Of a stretch of 64,000 nt of DNA, positions 46,664 through 57,081 are shown one piece after another. Origin of the DNA: Legionella beliardensis (GTDB taxonomy: Bacteria; Pseudomonadota; Gammaproteobacteria; Legionellales; Legionellaceae); assembly GCF_900452395.1 (NCBI RefSeq), contig NZ_UGNV01000001.1, positions 397,501-461,500 on the forward strand, given 5' to 3'. The first letter of the stretch is position 1. Every line of letters starts with the position of its first letter. The notes below the pieces were generated by a model. That model ran no database searches and was not told where the DNA came from. It worked only from the letters and a program-made list of their open reading frames with translations. The translations under genes were made by a program, and so were the position numbers.

Positions 46664-48271
46664 TTACTCATGATTTGTTTTTATACTAAAAATAGTTTCT
46701 AGCCAAGTTTCTAGCTGCTCCATATTAAACGGTGATTCAATGAAGCCTATGTATTTATCAGGACGAATAACTAGGGTCGCCGACTGCTTGATATTAAATC
46801 GCTCTTGTAAAATATAATTTTCATCTATCCATACTGAAGAAAGTTCTGAGGCGCTGGTTAATGCATCGGTTATGACTAAATGTACCTGTAATACATCCTG
46901 ATAATCTTTTGCTAAAGCCATTAATTTTTTATCAATACTTTCGTTCCACTCTTTTGCCTTTAAAAAAACAAACACATGGTGGAGCGTATCCTGACAGATT
47001 TTCTCAAGGGGCAATGCCTTACGGTGCCTTAAAGACTTTAAAGTAAGTAAAGGAATAAACTCACCAAGCTTAAAGCGTGTTTTTTGTCCATGTGCTTTAA
47101 CAATAGAACTTTTAGCATAGGAAATATCAAGCTGTGCCAAGTCCTGGAGAATAGGGGAGGTTATGACATCATAAGACGTAAGTTTACTCGCTATTTTATT
47201 ACGAAGCGTAATTAATGTTTTATTTTTAATCGTGAACAATTTCGTCATGATGTCTGTCTTTTTTAAGACTGCTTTAGCAATGGGATGACGTTCCTCATGG
47301 TAAGTGTCTAATAGTGATTCATTAGCATAGCCTTTAACTACTAAATTTAATTTCCATGCTAAGTTATAGGTGTCTTGGATACCTGTATTGAGGCCTTGAC
47401 CGCCCATAGGGCTATGAATATGGGCCGCATCACCACAGAAGAAAACATGGCCGTAACGGTATTTATCAATTTGACGATGATGAATGGAGAAAGCAGATAT
47501 CCAGGCAGGATCAAAAAGCTTACCTGGATCGGAACTTCGTTCATTAAAAACATCAACGATATCTTCAAAAGTAGGTTGATCTGATTTGTTAAGAGGCGCG
47601 GTCATCACAAAGCGGTAACGCTGATTGCCCATAGGAAAGCAAGCTAGCGGTCCATTGGGGCTTACGTAAATGATTATTTTATTTTCTGGTATCGTCCAAT
47701 TCATATGGACATCGGCCAGCCACCAGCGCTCTTTATATTCTGCACCTTGGAACTGTGCGTGACACAAATCACGCAGGGTGCTGTGTGAGCCATCACAAGC
47801 GATAAGCCATTTGGCAGCAATTTCTTCGGTTTGACCATCAGCCTTTTTAACAAAAGCTAGAAGGGGTTCGCCTTCTTTAAAGGAAATTAATTCAGATTGC
47901 CATTCAACATTGATATTTTTTTCGACCAGTCCTTGATAAAAAATCTGTTCAGTCTCACTTTGTGGTAAATCGATTAAGAAATCATAACTAGTACCTAATT
48001 TTTCAAAATTTGCTTCAGAAAGTACTGTGTCATTTGACTTAATTAAAACGCCATGAACTTTATATCCTTTTTCAAGAAAATCATTGATAAAATAACAATC
48101 TTCTAGTACTTCTAATGTACGGATATGAATAGCTAGCGCTTTTGATTTATCACTTAATGCTGATTTTTTATCAATAATACGGCAGCGTATGCCTTGTCGA
48201 TGTAATTCATTAGCGCAGAATAAACCAACGGGGCCTGCCCCAACAATAAGTACATCAATTGTTTGTGTCAT
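46664..48271 (-). CDS. FAD-dependent aromatic monooxygenase (PheA/TfdB family)
   Basis: A 535-residue flavoprotein hydroxylase. The FAD motif is VGAGPVGLFCANEL, the DG motif is ACDGSHSTLRDL, and the GD motif is FFCGDAAHIHSPMGGQGLNTGIQD. A C-terminal thioredoxin-like domain, as in phenol hydroxylases, follows from about residue 380. The frame opens upstream to 48379, inside the previous gene; the ATG at 48271 with AAGGA just upstream is the likely start. The aromatic substrate is not known. It lies 31 bases downstream of the small gene at 48303 on the same strand and is probably in the same operon. Confidence 0.87.
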   Translation of the reverse strand: MTQTIDVLIVGAGPVGLFCANELHRQGIRCRIIDKKSALSDKSKALAIHIRTLEVLEDCYFINDFLEKGYKVHGVLIKSNDTVLSEANFEKLGTSYDFLIDLPQSETEQIFYQGLVEKNINVEWQSELISFKEGEPLLAFVKKADGQTEEIAAKWLIACDGSHSTLRDLCHAQFQGAEYKERWWLADVHMNWTIPENKIIIYVSPNGPLACFPMGNQRYRFVMTAPLNKSDQPTFEDIVDVFNERSSDPGKLFDPAWISAFSIHHRQIDKYRYGHVFFCGDAAHIHSPMGGQGLNTGIQDTYNLAWKLNLVVKGYANESLLDTYHEERHPIAKAVLKKTDIMTKLFTIKNKTLITLRNKIASKLTSYDVITSPILQDLAQLDISYAKSSIVKAHGQKTRFKLGEFIPLLTLKSLRHRKALPLEKICQDTLHHVFVFLKAKEWNESIDKKLMALAKDYQDVLQVHLVITDALTSASELSSVWIDENYILQERFNIKQSATLVIRPDKYIGFIESPFNMEQLETWLETIFSIKTNHE

Positions 48272-48302
48272 GCTAAGTCCTTTATCAATCGCTTTTCGAA
48301 AA

Positions 48303-48611
48303 TTATTGAACCTCGTTATTAGGCTCAATAGGTAGATAATTAAATCGCTCTTCTGCAGGCAGTGAGCCACATTCATCATACGTGTTATCTAAACAAAGAA
48401 AAAAACAAGTTGCTCCAGATTCACGCGCATTGCGAACTGCTTCATCAACCGTAGAAAAACTGGCAAGATTCTCACCTTCATGAAGATAATCAGCTCGCTT
48501 AAACGTTATTAATTCAACTAAATATTGATTTAAATCGGCTCTAGAGTAAATAAGTCCAATTGGCTGTTCGGTAGATAATTCAAGAATCTTAGAGCGGGAT
48601 ATGTGGTCCAT
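48303..48611 (-). CDS. Conserved hypothetical small protein
   Basis: A 102-residue soluble protein that I do not recognise. It has no signal peptide or membrane helix and three cysteines in its second half (ATCFFLCLDNTYDECGSLP). The composition and the AAGG upstream of the ATG fit a real gene. It sits just upstream of the FAD monooxygenase gene on the same strand. Confidence 0.6.
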   Translation of the reverse strand: MDHISRSKILELSTEQPIGLIYSRADLNQYLVELITFKRADYLHEGENLASFSTVDEAVRNARESGATCFFLCLDNTYDECGSLPAEERFNYLPIEPNNEVQ

Positions 48612-48663
48612 ATTAATTGCCTTAAAGCCAAGCTATCTTAAGTATAGTCGTATTTCGGCAAGT

Positions 48664-49341
48664 CTAATGGCAGACGTATTTAACTTTGTTAAGAATAGAA
48701 AATACCTCATTGTCACCAATCACTAAGTGGTCAAGTAATTGTACATCAATTAAATTTAAAGCACTGCGTAGTCGTTTAGTCATTGCTACATCAGGCTGAC
48801 TTGCTTCAGATACGCCTGAAGGGTGGTTATGAGCAAGGATAAGTGCTTGTGCATTTAACGTTAAAATACGCTCAATTAAGGGCCTAATATAAATATTAGC
48901 GGCATTAATCGTGCCCTGAAACAGCTCTTCATAATGAATGATTTGGTGTTGGCTATCTAGAAAAAGCGCAGAAAACGTTTCATTACGTTTATCGCGTAAT
49001 TGGCGTTTGAGGAAGGTATACGTTTCATGACTATTGGTCAACGTTATCTTTTCTTTAAGTGAAATAAAGTCACTGCGGCGGCAGATTTCTTTACTAGCCT
49101 GCAATTGTAAGTACCTTACTAAGCCTAAGCCTGCTACCTGATTAAATTGTCTGAAGTCTGCATTGAGTAGCGTACGCAGATCACCAAATTGTTTCATGAC
49201 ATCATAGGCTAATTGTAAGCAGGATTTTTTACTATTTCCGGAGCTAATAAAGATAGCGAGTAATTCTGTATCGGACAAATAATGAGCACCTTGTATTAAT
49301 AATTTTTCACGCAGGCGCAAAGGCGCTGTTGACAAATTCAT
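48664..49341 (-). CDS. radC: RadC family protein (JAB/MPN domain)
   Basis: A 225-residue RadC protein. An N-terminal helix-hairpin-helix region (FNQVAGLGLVRYLQLQASKEI) leads to the JAMM metalloprotease-like domain with LAHNHPSGVSEASQPD, which keeps the His-x-His and Asp metal ligands. The biochemical role of RadC is unsettled; it is not required for general repair in E. coli. AAAGGA precedes the ATG. It is divergent from coaBC, the usual gammaproteobacterial arrangement. Confidence 0.93.
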   Translation of the reverse strand: MNLSTAPLRLREKLLIQGAHYLSDTELLAIFISSGNSKKSCLQLAYDVMKQFGDLRTLLNADFRQFNQVAGLGLVRYLQLQASKEICRRSDFISLKEKITLTNSHETYTFLKRQLRDKRNETFSALFLDSQHQIIHYEELFQGTINAANIYIRPLIERILTLNAQALILAHNHPSGVSEASQPDVAMTKRLRSALNLIDVQLLDHLVIGDNEVFSILNKVKYVCH

Positions 49342-49406
49342 TCTAGTTATTCCTTTATAGCGAGGTTTGTGGTTTGATCAAGGCTATTCTCATTTAAAAA
49401 CAGTCG

Positions 49407-50615
49407 ATGATGCAAGATTTTATTAACAAAAAAATTCTTTTAGGGATTTGTGGTGGCATTGCCGCGTTTAAATCGGCTTATTTAATCAGAGAGTTAACGC
49501 GTCTTGGTGCCGAAGTTCGCGTTGTAATGACCGATTCAGCGCAGCAATTTATGACACCGCTCACGCTACAAGCGTTAAGTGGGCATGAAGTGCGTACGGA
49601 ATTATTTGACTCACAGGCAGAGCGGGCGATGGGTCATATTGAATTAGCTCGTTGGGCTGATTACCTAATCATTGCGCCAGCTTCAGCCAATTGCTTAGCT
49701 AAATTAGCTCATGGTCTCGCCGATGATTTATTATCAACCCTTTATTTAGTCATTGAAGCTCCGGTTTTTATTTGCCCGGCTATGAATCAAAGCATGTGGA
49801 AACATCAAGCGACACAAGAGAATTTTAAAATTTTAAAAGACCGGGGTCATCTGTTTATTGGCCCAGATGAAGGAATACAAGCGTGTGGTGAACATGGCTT
49901 TGGGCGCTTAAGTGAAGTTGAGCAGATTATCAATACCATAAGATTACATACAGTTTACGGATTATTACGAGACTATGACGTTTTAATTACAGCCGGCCCT
50001 ACACGGGAGGCACTTGACCCGGTACGCTACCTGTCTAATTATAGTTCAGGAAAAATGGGCTATGCCTTAGCGCAAGCAGCAGCGGTAGCAGGTGCTAAAG
50101 TCACTTTAATAAGTGGCCCAACGGTGCTTCCTATTCCGCCTGGGGTGAAATTTTATAGCGTTAATTCAGCGACTGAAATGCATGCGGCGGTCATGAAGCA
50201 TTTATCCGAAAAAAGCATTTTTATTGGCTGTGCTGCAGTAGCAGATTATAGGCCGGTAACACAAGAGGATAAAAAAATAAAAAAACAGACCAATGAATCA
50301 TTAAATCTTAAACTAATTCTTAATCCTGATATTGTGTTTGAGGTCGCTCAAAGTAAAAAAGCGCGTTACGTGGTTGGCTTTGCGGCAGAAACCAATCAGG
50401 TCATTGAGCATGCGAAACAGAAATTATCTAAAAAACAATTAAATATGATTATTGCTAATCAAGTAGGTCCGGGTCTTGGCTTTGATAGTGATGATAATGA
50501 AGTAACCATACTAACAGCAGAGTCAGAAATTGCATTAACACCAGCAAATAAAATTCGCTTAGCTGGTCAAATTATTGAAATTCTAGCTGCAACTATTCAA
50601 AATGACAATTTTTAA
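49407..50615 (+). CDS. coaBC: Bifunctional phosphopantothenoylcysteine decarboxylase / phosphopantothenate-cysteine ligase
   Basis: A 402-residue CoaBC (Dfp) enzyme that makes 4'-phosphopantetheine precursors for CoA. CoaC flavin half: GICGGIAAFKSAYLIREL, the active-site His in RAMGHIELARWAD, APASANCLAKLA, PAMNQSMW and the Cys in QACGEHGFGRLSE. CoaB half from about residue 190: ITAGPTREALDPVRYLSN and YSSGKMGYALA. Two adjacent ATG codons (49407 and 49410) exist; the first is annotated. It starts a coaBC-dut-algC operon. Confidence 0.95.
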   Translation: MMQDFINKKILLGICGGIAAFKSAYLIRELTRLGAEVRVVMTDSAQQFMTPLTLQALSGHEVRTELFDSQAERAMGHIELARWADYLIIAPASANCLAKLAHGLADDLLSTLYLVIEAPVFICPAMNQSMWKHQATQENFKILKDRGHLFIGPDEGIQACGEHGFGRLSEVEQIINTIRLHTVYGLLRDYDVLITAGPTREALDPVRYLSNYSSGKMGYALAQAAAVAGAKVTLISGPTVLPIPPGVKFYSVNSATEMHAAVMKHLSEKSIFIGCAAVADYRPVTQEDKKIKKQTNESLNLKLILNPDIVFEVAQSKKARYVVGFAAETNQVIEHAKQKLSKKQLNMIIANQVGPGLGFDSDDNEVTILTAESEIALTPANKIRLAGQIIEILAATIQNDNF

Positions 50616-50633
50616 CGAAAAGGTATAAAACTT

Positions 50634-51092
50634 ATGAATCAAGCTGTTCAATTAAAAATTCTTGACTCACGCCTTAAAGAAACATTATCTATGCCAACGT
50701 ATGCAACGGAAGGCTCAGCGGGCCTTGATTTGCGAGTTTGTATTGATAAGTCATTACAAATTGCACCAAATGAGACAGTTTTATTGCCAACGGGGATAGC
50801 AATTTATATTGCTGATCCTAATTTAGCTGCAGTGATTTTACCTCGTTCTGGCTTAGGTCATAAGCATGGCATTGTGTTAGGTAATTTAGTTGGCTTAATT
50901 GATTCTGATTACCAAGGCGAATTAAAAATTTCCTGCTGGAATCGCAGCGAAGAGCATTTCACGGTTCATCCAGGTGATCGCATTGCTCAATTGGTTTTTC
51001 TACCTATTGTAAGAGCTGAATTTAAAGTAGTAGACACATTTACTGAAACAGATCGGGGCGAAAGTGGCTTTGGTAGTTCAGGGAGAGCATGA
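50634..51092 (+). CDS. dut: Deoxyuridine 5'-triphosphate nucleotidohydrolase
   Basis: A 152-residue trimeric dUTPase that hydrolyses dUTP to dUMP. The family motifs are all seen: [47 protein letters not shown] and the C-terminal [17 protein letters not shown] precedes the ATG. It lies 18 bases after coaBC and overlaps algC by four bases. Confidence 0.96.
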   Translation: MNQAVQLKILDSRLKETLSMPTYATEGSAGLDLRVCIDKSLQIAPNETVLLPTGIAIYIADPNLAAVILPRSGLGHKHGIVLGNLVGLIDSDYQGELKISCWNRSEEHFTVHPGDRIAQLVFLPIVRAEFKVVDTFTETDRGESGFGSSGRA

Positions 51093-52480
51093 TGAAATAT
51101 CAAGCTAAAAAAGTAAATCGCGCTGTATTTCGTGCTTATGATATTCGCGGCGTTATTGATGATAGTTTCGACGAGAATGCTTTCTACAGTATTGGCCGTG
51201 CTATTGGCTGCCGTATGCATGCCTTAGCGCGTCAAAAAATAGTGATTGCTCGCGATGGACGCTTAACGAGTCTAAGCTTAGCATTAGCTTTAAAACAAGG
51301 TTTACTTGATAGCGGTATAGATGTCACCGACTTAGGTCAGACCCCAACCCCGGTTATGTATTTTGCGACTCATCAGTATGGCATTGATTGTGGCGTCATG
51401 ATAACAGGCAGCCATAATCCTGCTGACTACAACGGTACTAAGATTGTTTTGGCGGGCAGAACATTAGTTCAAGCAGATATTGATATCCTTTATAATCTAA
51501 TTGCAAATAATGAATTTGTTGACGGCCCAGGACTTGCTGATTCGCTAGACGTCTTACCTGATTACATGGCGCGCATTACGAGCGATATCACATTAAAGCG
51601 TCGCTTAAAGGTAGTTGTTGATTGTGGCAATGGTATCGCGGGCGCTATTATCCCAGAAGTGATTCAAAGGCTTGGTTGTGAGGTTATTCCTTTGTATTGT
51701 GAAGTTGATGGCCGCTTTCCTAATCATCATCCAGACCCCGCTGTTGAAGAAAATTTAACTGATTTAAAACATGTTGTTGCTACACAGCAGGCAGACATTG
51801 GCCTTGCTTTTGATGGCGACGCTGATAGGCTAGGCGTGGTAACAAACACGGGTAAAGTGATTTGGCCTGACCGCTTAATGATGCTTTATGCACGTCACCT
51901 TTTAAAATCTAATCCAGGTGCAACCATTGTTTATGATGTGAAATGCTCCTCGCATTTAGCAGATGTGATTGAAGCTGCTGGCGGGCATGCCCAAATGTGC
52001 CCTACTGGGCATTCCATTGTTAAAGATGTCATGAAGCGTACGCAAGCAGCTTTGGCTGGCGAGATGAGTGGTCATCTTTTTTTTAAAGATAGGTGGTATG
52101 GCTTTGATGATGCGCTTTACAGTGCTTGTCGTTTATTAGAAATAATTAGTGAAAGCCCTTTATCGGTTGACGAACAATTCTTAACTGTACCCGACAGTGT
52201 TAATACGCCAGAAATTAAAATTACGATTAGTGAGGAAGATAAATTTAATTTTATGCAGCGGTTTAGTGAACTAGCCGAATTTAATATGGCGAAAATTATA
52301 AAAATTGATGGTATTCGAGTTGAGTTTGAACACGGCTGGGGACTTGTGCGTGCTTCTAACACCACGCCTTGTTTGGTCGCTCGTTTTGAAGCCCAAGATC
52401 ACACAAGTTTAAATCTTATTCAGCAGTTGTTTAAGCAAGAGTTGCTTAGGATTGAAAAAACGCTGCCTATCCCTTTTTAA
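51089..52480 (+). CDS. algC: Phosphomannomutase / phosphoglucomutase
   Basis: A 463-residue alpha-D-phosphohexomutase. The phosphoserine is Ser108 in [13 protein letters not shown] and the magnesium loop DGDADR starts at Asp242, the same positions as in Pseudomonas AlgC. The sugar-specificity loop GEMSGHLFF and the phosphate-binding [14 protein letters not shown] are present. It makes mannose-1-P and glucose-1-P for cell-surface glycans, and could also connect to glucan metabolism. Start overlaps dut by four bases. A hairpin follows its stop. Confidence 0.93.
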   Translation: MMKYQAKKVNRAVFRAYDIRGVIDDSFDENAFYSIGRAIGCRMHALARQKIVIARDGRLTSLSLALALKQGLLDSGIDVTDLGQTPTPVMYFATHQYGIDCGVMITGSHNPADYNGTKIVLAGRTLVQADIDILYNLIANNEFVDGPGLADSLDVLPDYMARITSDITLKRRLKVVVDCGNGIAGAIIPEVIQRLGCEVIPLYCEVDGRFPNHHPDPAVEENLTDLKHVVATQQADIGLAFDGDADRLGVVTNTGKVIWPDRLMMLYARHLLKSNPGATIVYDVKCSSHLADVIEAAGGHAQMCPTGHSIVKDVMKRTQAALAGEMSGHLFFKDRWYGFDDALYSACRLLEIISESPLSVDEQFLTVPDSVNTPEIKITISEEDKFNFMQRFSELAEFNMAKIIKIDGIRVEFEHGWGLVRASNTTPCLVARFEAQDHTSLNLIQQLFKQELLRIEKTLPIPF

Positions 52481-52488
52481 GGATTTAC

Positions 52489-52520
52489 TAGGATTGTAGG
52501 TTTGCTAGCCTGCAATCCTA
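52489..52520. terminator. Hairpin after algC, reaching into the stop of the convergent TPR gene
   Basis: TAGGATTGTAGG at 52489-52500 pairs with CCTGCAATCCTA at 52509-52520 (one G-T pair) around an 8-base loop. It starts 8 bases after the algC stop and its right arm contains the stop codon of the convergent TPR gene. A T run is lacking on both sides. It probably acts for both genes. Confidence 0.6.
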
Positions 52521-54521
52521 GGTAAAGCTAAATATTGGCGTAGTGCTTTCAGTTTTTTCTAAACAGTGAATATCTTTAATAGGGCTCGTTTTATACCGCT
52601 CTTCTTTCTCCCAGCGGTCTTCGTCCCAATGGCAATAGTCTAAGACCTCAAAACCATGTTTTTTTAGTAGTGGAATCGCGCGCGCTTGTAATTTTTCTTT
52701 ACGCTCGCTAAATACTTCGCTGCAGCGTAGTAAGTAAAATGGATTATTAGGTACAGTTTCCATCGCTTTTTCAAAATAGCTAGGCGAAAAAGAGGGTAGA
52801 TTAAAGAAATAAGAAATATCCCCTAATAAGAAATAAGCCTTACCTAGTATTTTCTTCTGTGCCTTATCACAATGATGAGCTAGTAATTGAATAATACAAT
52901 TAAGTTTGCTGATGGCAAGATTGAAGTTATCTTTATGTAAGGCTTGGTGTTGGTTGCGCGTGTCGCGATCGTGGGCATAAGTGACAGGTACTGAAAAGAG
53001 ATTGGTTAAATAATCAACCTGGCGCATTAAGCCGGTAACTAATAATTGGCAGTGGCGCTTTTGTTCTTCTTGGCTAGTTAAGTCTTTGGAGGCGCATTGA
53101 TTTAATAAGTTAATTGCTTCCTCAAGTTGATTAAAGTCACAGTGTTTTATCTCGTGCTGCTGGATATCAGCATCAATAATAACCTGCGCATAAAGGCGCA
53201 TATGAACATAATATTGTTCTTGCCTCTCTTTAGTAGGTTGCAGTTTAAATGCTTTCTCTTTGGCTTCTAAACTCTGGCCGTACGATAAAACGGCCTCTGG
53301 CCAATTGCTTGCTTTTCGCTGTTTTAGTCCTTCTTCGTAAGTGCTCTCACCGGTTGCATCAAAATAATTCGCCAATACTTTTAAGTCAGAAGTGCTAAAT
53401 GTATAGCGATTTTGATGGGTTAAAAACAAATTATAGGCGTTATTGTAGTCTTTGCTATCAATCAATAACTTAATCATGTTTACGGGGTCATGTTGTGCTA
53501 AATTAGTATCAAATTGGGCGGCGAGTTTTAAATTTTCAGGGGTAGGCTTTTGTAAGTAATATTGGGCTAGTGCTTGGGCTAATACTGTGTCCGGTTCAAT
53601 GAATTGTAATTGCTCTACTGCTGTAAAATGGGCAGTGAAGTAATGAACAGCTTGGGGTATATTAGATAACCGCTTAATTAAATCGGCTGCTTGGCTAAAT
53701 TTTTTTAGCTCTACAAAATAGTCAATAAATAGAGGTAAGTCTTGATGAGTTATCTCTTTATTAAAATAAATAGCGCGTTGCAAATACCATTGGGTTAGGG
53801 GCTTAGCGTTACTAAACCAAGACCAATTATATAAATAGCTTGCCTTCTCTTTTCTCGCTTTACCAAAATAGATTTCTGCTGCGGTTTGTGCGTATTGGCT
53901 TTGGTCAATAAATTGGTACTGCCTTGGATTTACATCAAACTCTAATTGATTAATAGTATCAGCAATTAATTGCAAGCTTTGCGGATCTAATTTGGGAATC
54001 TCTGCCCATGCATCAATATATTTAAAGCATTCACCAAAAGCATATTTAGAATGCATAGGGGGAATCTCTAGGGCTTGAGGAATCGTGTCAGCGCTGGTTA
54101 AATAATAATTAATTAGCAAATCTTGTAGCGCTTTTGATATGGTATTTTCGCGCGGTTTTTGCACAAGGGTTAGATAATCAGAAGGTAGTTTATAATGAGC
54201 TAATTGCTGTAAGTGTTGAGAGAATCCTTGTAAGTAACCATAATAAGCAAATTTACCTAAAGACAGTTGCACGTGACGGGGCTCACAGTGATTTGTAAAT
54301 CCTAGCCAACCTTTAATCACTTCAAACAGGTAAGAAACAGGGCCTATGGGCTTTAAATCATAGCCATCGGTATAAATGTATTTTGCCTTGGCTAATTTTT
54401 GCCAGTGTTCTCTATATTCACTGTTATTATGCTGATACACAATCATATCAGGGTAGTAGCCAAAAGCCTTTTTAGCGTGAGTTGGTATAGCATTTATTAA
54501 ACGATGATTTAAATAGCTCAT
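52518..54521 (-). CDS. Large TPR-like repeat protein of unknown function
   Basis: A 667-residue, largely alpha-helical protein. I do not recognise the N-terminal 100 residues (KYIYTDGYDLKPIGPVSYLF and GWLGFTNHCEPRHVQ). The central and C-terminal parts look like degenerate TPR/Sel1-type helical pairs (for example AYFLLGDISYFFNLP and YFEKAMETVPNNPFYLLRCS). There is no signal peptide or membrane helix. AGGAAG precedes the ATG. Legionella carries many such proteins, some of them effectors, but nothing here proves secretion. Confidence 0.68.
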   Translation of the reverse strand: MSYLNHRLINAIPTHAKKAFGYYPDMIVYQHNNSEYREHWQKLAKAKYIYTDGYDLKPIGPVSYLFEVIKGWLGFTNHCEPRHVQLSLGKFAYYGYLQGFSQHLQQLAHYKLPSDYLTLVQKPRENTISKALQDLLINYYLTSADTIPQALEIPPMHSKYAFGECFKYIDAWAEIPKLDPQSLQLIADTINQLEFDVNPRQYQFIDQSQYAQTAAEIYFGKARKEKASYLYNWSWFSNAKPLTQWYLQRAIYFNKEITHQDLPLFIDYFVELKKFSQAADLIKRLSNIPQAVHYFTAHFTAVEQLQFIEPDTVLAQALAQYYLQKPTPENLKLAAQFDTNLAQHDPVNMIKLLIDSKDYNNAYNLFLTHQNRYTFSTSDLKVLANYFDATGESTYEEGLKQRKASNWPEAVLSYGQSLEAKEKAFKLQPTKERQEQYYVHMRLYAQVIIDADIQQHEIKHCDFNQLEEAINLLNQCASKDLTSQEEQKRHCQLLVTGLMRQVDYLTNLFSVPVTYAHDRDTRNQHQALHKDNFNLAISKLNCIIQLLAHHCDKAQKKILGKAYFLLGDISYFFNLPSFSPSYFEKAMETVPNNPFYLLRCSEVFSERKEKLQARAIPLLKKHGFEVLDYCHWDEDRWEKEERYKTSPIKDIHCLEKTESTTPIFSFT

Positions 54522-54602
54522 GAAGCTTCCTGACTAAGAAATAAAAAATAATAGGCAAACTTAAAATGCAACTCTCACCAATTCTCATGATGGAGAAAAA
54601 TA

Positions 54603-54690
54603 CGTCTTGGCGAGCGTTAGCGAAGTAATCTAGAGGCATTTGTAGTTAAAGATCTAGACTAGATTGCTTCACATTGTTCGCAATGACGGA
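54603..54690. repeat. Inverted pair of GCAATGACG / GCGAAG-type repeat
   Basis: A left arm starting CGTCTTGGCGAGCGTTAGCG (54603) and ending AATCTAG, and a right arm CTAGATTGCTTCACATTG...CAATGACGG (to about 54690), are imperfect inverted copies. The core (CGTCATTGCGAA...GAAGCAATCTAG) is a well-known type of intergenic repeat in intracellular proteobacteria such as Rickettsia and Legionella. It fills half of the 200-base gap between the two TPR genes. Confidence 0.7.
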
Positions 54691-54722
54691 TGATTGAGCT
54701 AGATAATAAAATTAATCCTGAG

Positions 54723-56435
54723 CTAATTCAAAACTTTGTGAGGGTTTTTTTGCATTGCAACTAATAAAACTGGCAAAGGATGATCATCTTGTTGGCGTGC
54801 TATGATTTGTTTTTTAGCTATAATTTGTAACGAATTGGTCTCTGCTAATTGTTCAAGATAGTGTTCATGGTGGCTAAAGCGAGCGCTTGTTTGCAGCTGC
54901 CAAGGCATGATAGAGCTAATTTCTGTGGTAAAAATAAAATAGCCTTCGGCTGTTAAATGCTGGCTAATTTGCTGAAATAAAGGTGTGAGCTCACCAAAAT
55001 AGGGTAAGACATCAGCGGCAACAATCAAGTCATAAGAGTCTTTGGTATTGCTTAAGTAAGCAAGCGCTTCAGCTTCAACAAGCTCATCATAAATACCCTT
55101 AGGGCGTGCCCAATCAAGCATTTTTTTGGCAATATCAACGCCAGTAAGCGTTTGGGTCATATCACGTAATACTTGGCCAGTTAATCCTGTTCCACACCCT
55201 AAATCAAGGGTGCGCTGTCGAGGCGAAATAGCTAAATCACCAAGCAAATTTAAGATTTGGTTAGGTATGGTGTATTTTAAATATTTTTGTACATGCTGAT
55301 CATAATACAAGGCATAATTATTAAATAAATTAGTAGCATACTCAGGCGCTGTTTCAGTATTTTTATTTAAGCCTGCGATGGCATTTAACATGTGTTGGCT
55401 GGCTTTGTCGTTAGGATTAACAGCTAAAGCTTGCGATAATAAATTTTGTGCTTTTTCTTTGTCATTTAAGCGAATATAAATCGCAGCTAAGTTGTTTAAT
55501 GCTGCAAAATGATCACTTTGTTGATTGAGTAAATGCTCAAAATGACTGATGGCTTCATTGAGATGCCCTAGAGCCATTTGCGCAACGCCACTATTGTATA
55601 AATATTCAATATTATTAGGATCTTTTTGTAAGAGATAGTCATAATGCATCAGTGCATTCTCGAAGCGATCATGATGCATAAAGGTTGCAGCTAAGTTATT
55701 ACGTGCTTCAACATGCTCATTATCTAATGCAAGCGCTTTACTAAAATAATCAATTCCTAATTGCCCTTGCTCACGTTTAACTGCAATCACGCCAAGATTA
55801 GTCAGCGCATCAACGTGATTACTATTTTCCAATAATACCTGGTGGAAAGCTTGCTCGGCTTGCGTTAAATCATTAGCGCTTAGTGCAAGTACGCCGAGAT
55901 AAAATTGGGCTTCAATGGATTTAGGATTTAAAGATAGAACATTCTGAAATTGAATACGAGCAGCATCTAAATTCTGTTGGCTTAAGAAAAGTAAGCCTAA
56001 ATTAAAATGCGCTGCCGCAAAATCAGGTGCAGCTTGTAAGGCAAGATGATAATGGTGTAGAGCTTGCTGATTTAAGCCTTGCATCGCATAAATACTGGCC
56101 AGATTATTATGTGCTTGGGCATAATCAGGCGCTAAATCGATGGCTTTTTGATAATAAAAGATAGCTTGGTCAAGTTGATATAATTTTTTGTAAGTGTTTG
56201 CTAAATTATTATATATAATAGGACTATTAGGTTCTAAATCCAATGCGCGTGTAAAACATTCAATAGCTTGTGCTGTGTCTCCAAGCTGTGCTTGCGCTAA
56301 GCCTAGGAAGTGTAAACTTTGTAAGTGCTTTGGGTTTTGTTTAAGAATTTGTTCATATAAACCAATGGCTTGTGGCAATTGGTTATCATGGTGAAACTGA
56401 TTTGCCTGTTTAAATAATTCATTTTCTGCAGTCAT
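54723..56435 (-). CDS. TPR protein with C-terminal class I SAM-dependent methyltransferase domain
   Basis: A 570-residue fusion. Residues 1 to about 355 are ten or so consecutive TPRs in tandem ([40 protein letters not shown] and so on). From about residue 390 comes a methyltransferase with the SAM motif [14 protein letters not shown] and the acidic [13 protein letters not shown]. Similar TPR-methyltransferases occur in many gammaproteobacteria, with unknown targets. The start overlaps the rdgB stop by four bases, so it is cotranslated with rdgB. Confidence 0.88.
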   Translation of the reverse strand: MTAENELFKQANQFHHDNQLPQAIGLYEQILKQNPKHLQSLHFLGLAQAQLGDTAQAIECFTRALDLEPNSPIIYNNLANTYKKLYQLDQAIFYYQKAIDLAPDYAQAHNNLASIYAMQGLNQQALHHYHLALQAAPDFAAAHFNLGLLFLSQQNLDAARIQFQNVLSLNPKSIEAQFYLGVLALSANDLTQAEQAFHQVLLENSNHVDALTNLGVIAVKREQGQLGIDYFSKALALDNEHVEARNNLAATFMHHDRFENALMHYDYLLQKDPNNIEYLYNSGVAQMALGHLNEAISHFEHLLNQQSDHFAALNNLAAIYIRLNDKEKAQNLLSQALAVNPNDKASQHMLNAIAGLNKNTETAPEYATNLFNNYALYYDQHVQKYLKYTIPNQILNLLGDLAISPRQRTLDLGCGTGLTGQVLRDMTQTLTGVDIAKKMLDWARPKGIYDELVEAEALAYLSNTKDSYDLIVAADVLPYFGELTPLFQQISQHLTAEGYFIFTTEISSIMPWQLQTSARFSHHEHYLEQLAETNSLQIIAKKQIIARQQDDHPLPVLLVAMQKNPHKVLN

Positions 56436-57019
56436 AATGATAAAAGTTGCTGTTGAAGTTGCGCTAAAGCTTGAGCACGGTGACTATCCTTATTCTTTAT
56501 ATTAGCAGGCAATTGGGCTGCTGTGCATTGATAGTCAGGTATATAGAAAATTGGGTCATACCCAAAGCCTTGTTTGCCCGCTTTAGCATGTGCAATCAGC
56601 CCGTGCCAATATCCCCAAGCAATTAACGGGGTTGGATCGTTAGGATGTTGTACTAAAACAATGGCACAGTAAAAAAATGCTTGCCGCTGCTCTGTTGGAA
56701 TATCTTTTAATTTTTCTAGTAGTAAATTTATATTTTCTTGATCAGAGGCCTTTTCCCCGGCATAACGTGCAGAGTAAATACCAGGCTCACCTTTAAGTAT
56801 TGGAACCACTAAACCTGAGTCATCAGCTAATGCTGGTTTATTAGCGACAAGGCTAACATGACGTGCTTTTATTAAGGCATTTTCAATAAAGCTCTGGCCA
56901 GTTTCCGCAACACTTTCTATGCCTAAACTCAGTTGGCTAATACAATGAACAGGTGAAAGTAACGCTTGTAATTCCGCAATTTTTCCTTGATTAGTCGTAG
57001 CTAGGATAATTTCTTTCAT
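56432..57019 (-). CDS. rdgB: XTP/dITP diphosphatase (non-canonical purine NTP pyrophosphatase)
   Basis: A 195-residue HAM1/RdgB enzyme that removes dITP and XTP from the nucleotide pool. Motifs are [13 protein letters not shown] at the start, [21 protein letters not shown] and [11 protein letters not shown] near the end. The frame opens at 57031, but the ATG at 57019 matches the family start ([13 protein letters not shown]). It lies about 60 bases downstream of the SNARE-like gene on the same strand and overlaps the TPR-methyltransferase gene. Confidence 0.94.
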   Translation of the reverse strand: MKEIILATTNQGKIAELQALLSPVHCISQLSLGIESVAETGQSFIENALIKARHVSLVANKPALADDSGLVVPILKGEPGIYSARYAGEKASDQENINLLLEKLKDIPTEQRQAFFYCAIVLVQHPNDPTPLIAWGYWHGLIAHAKAGKQGFGYDPIFYIPDYQCTAAQLPANIKNKDSHRAQALAQLQQQLLSL

Positions 57020-57081
57020 CGTCAACACCAACGCTATTAATCACCAAAATACAACATGGTATCATGAAGAGAGATTGATAA

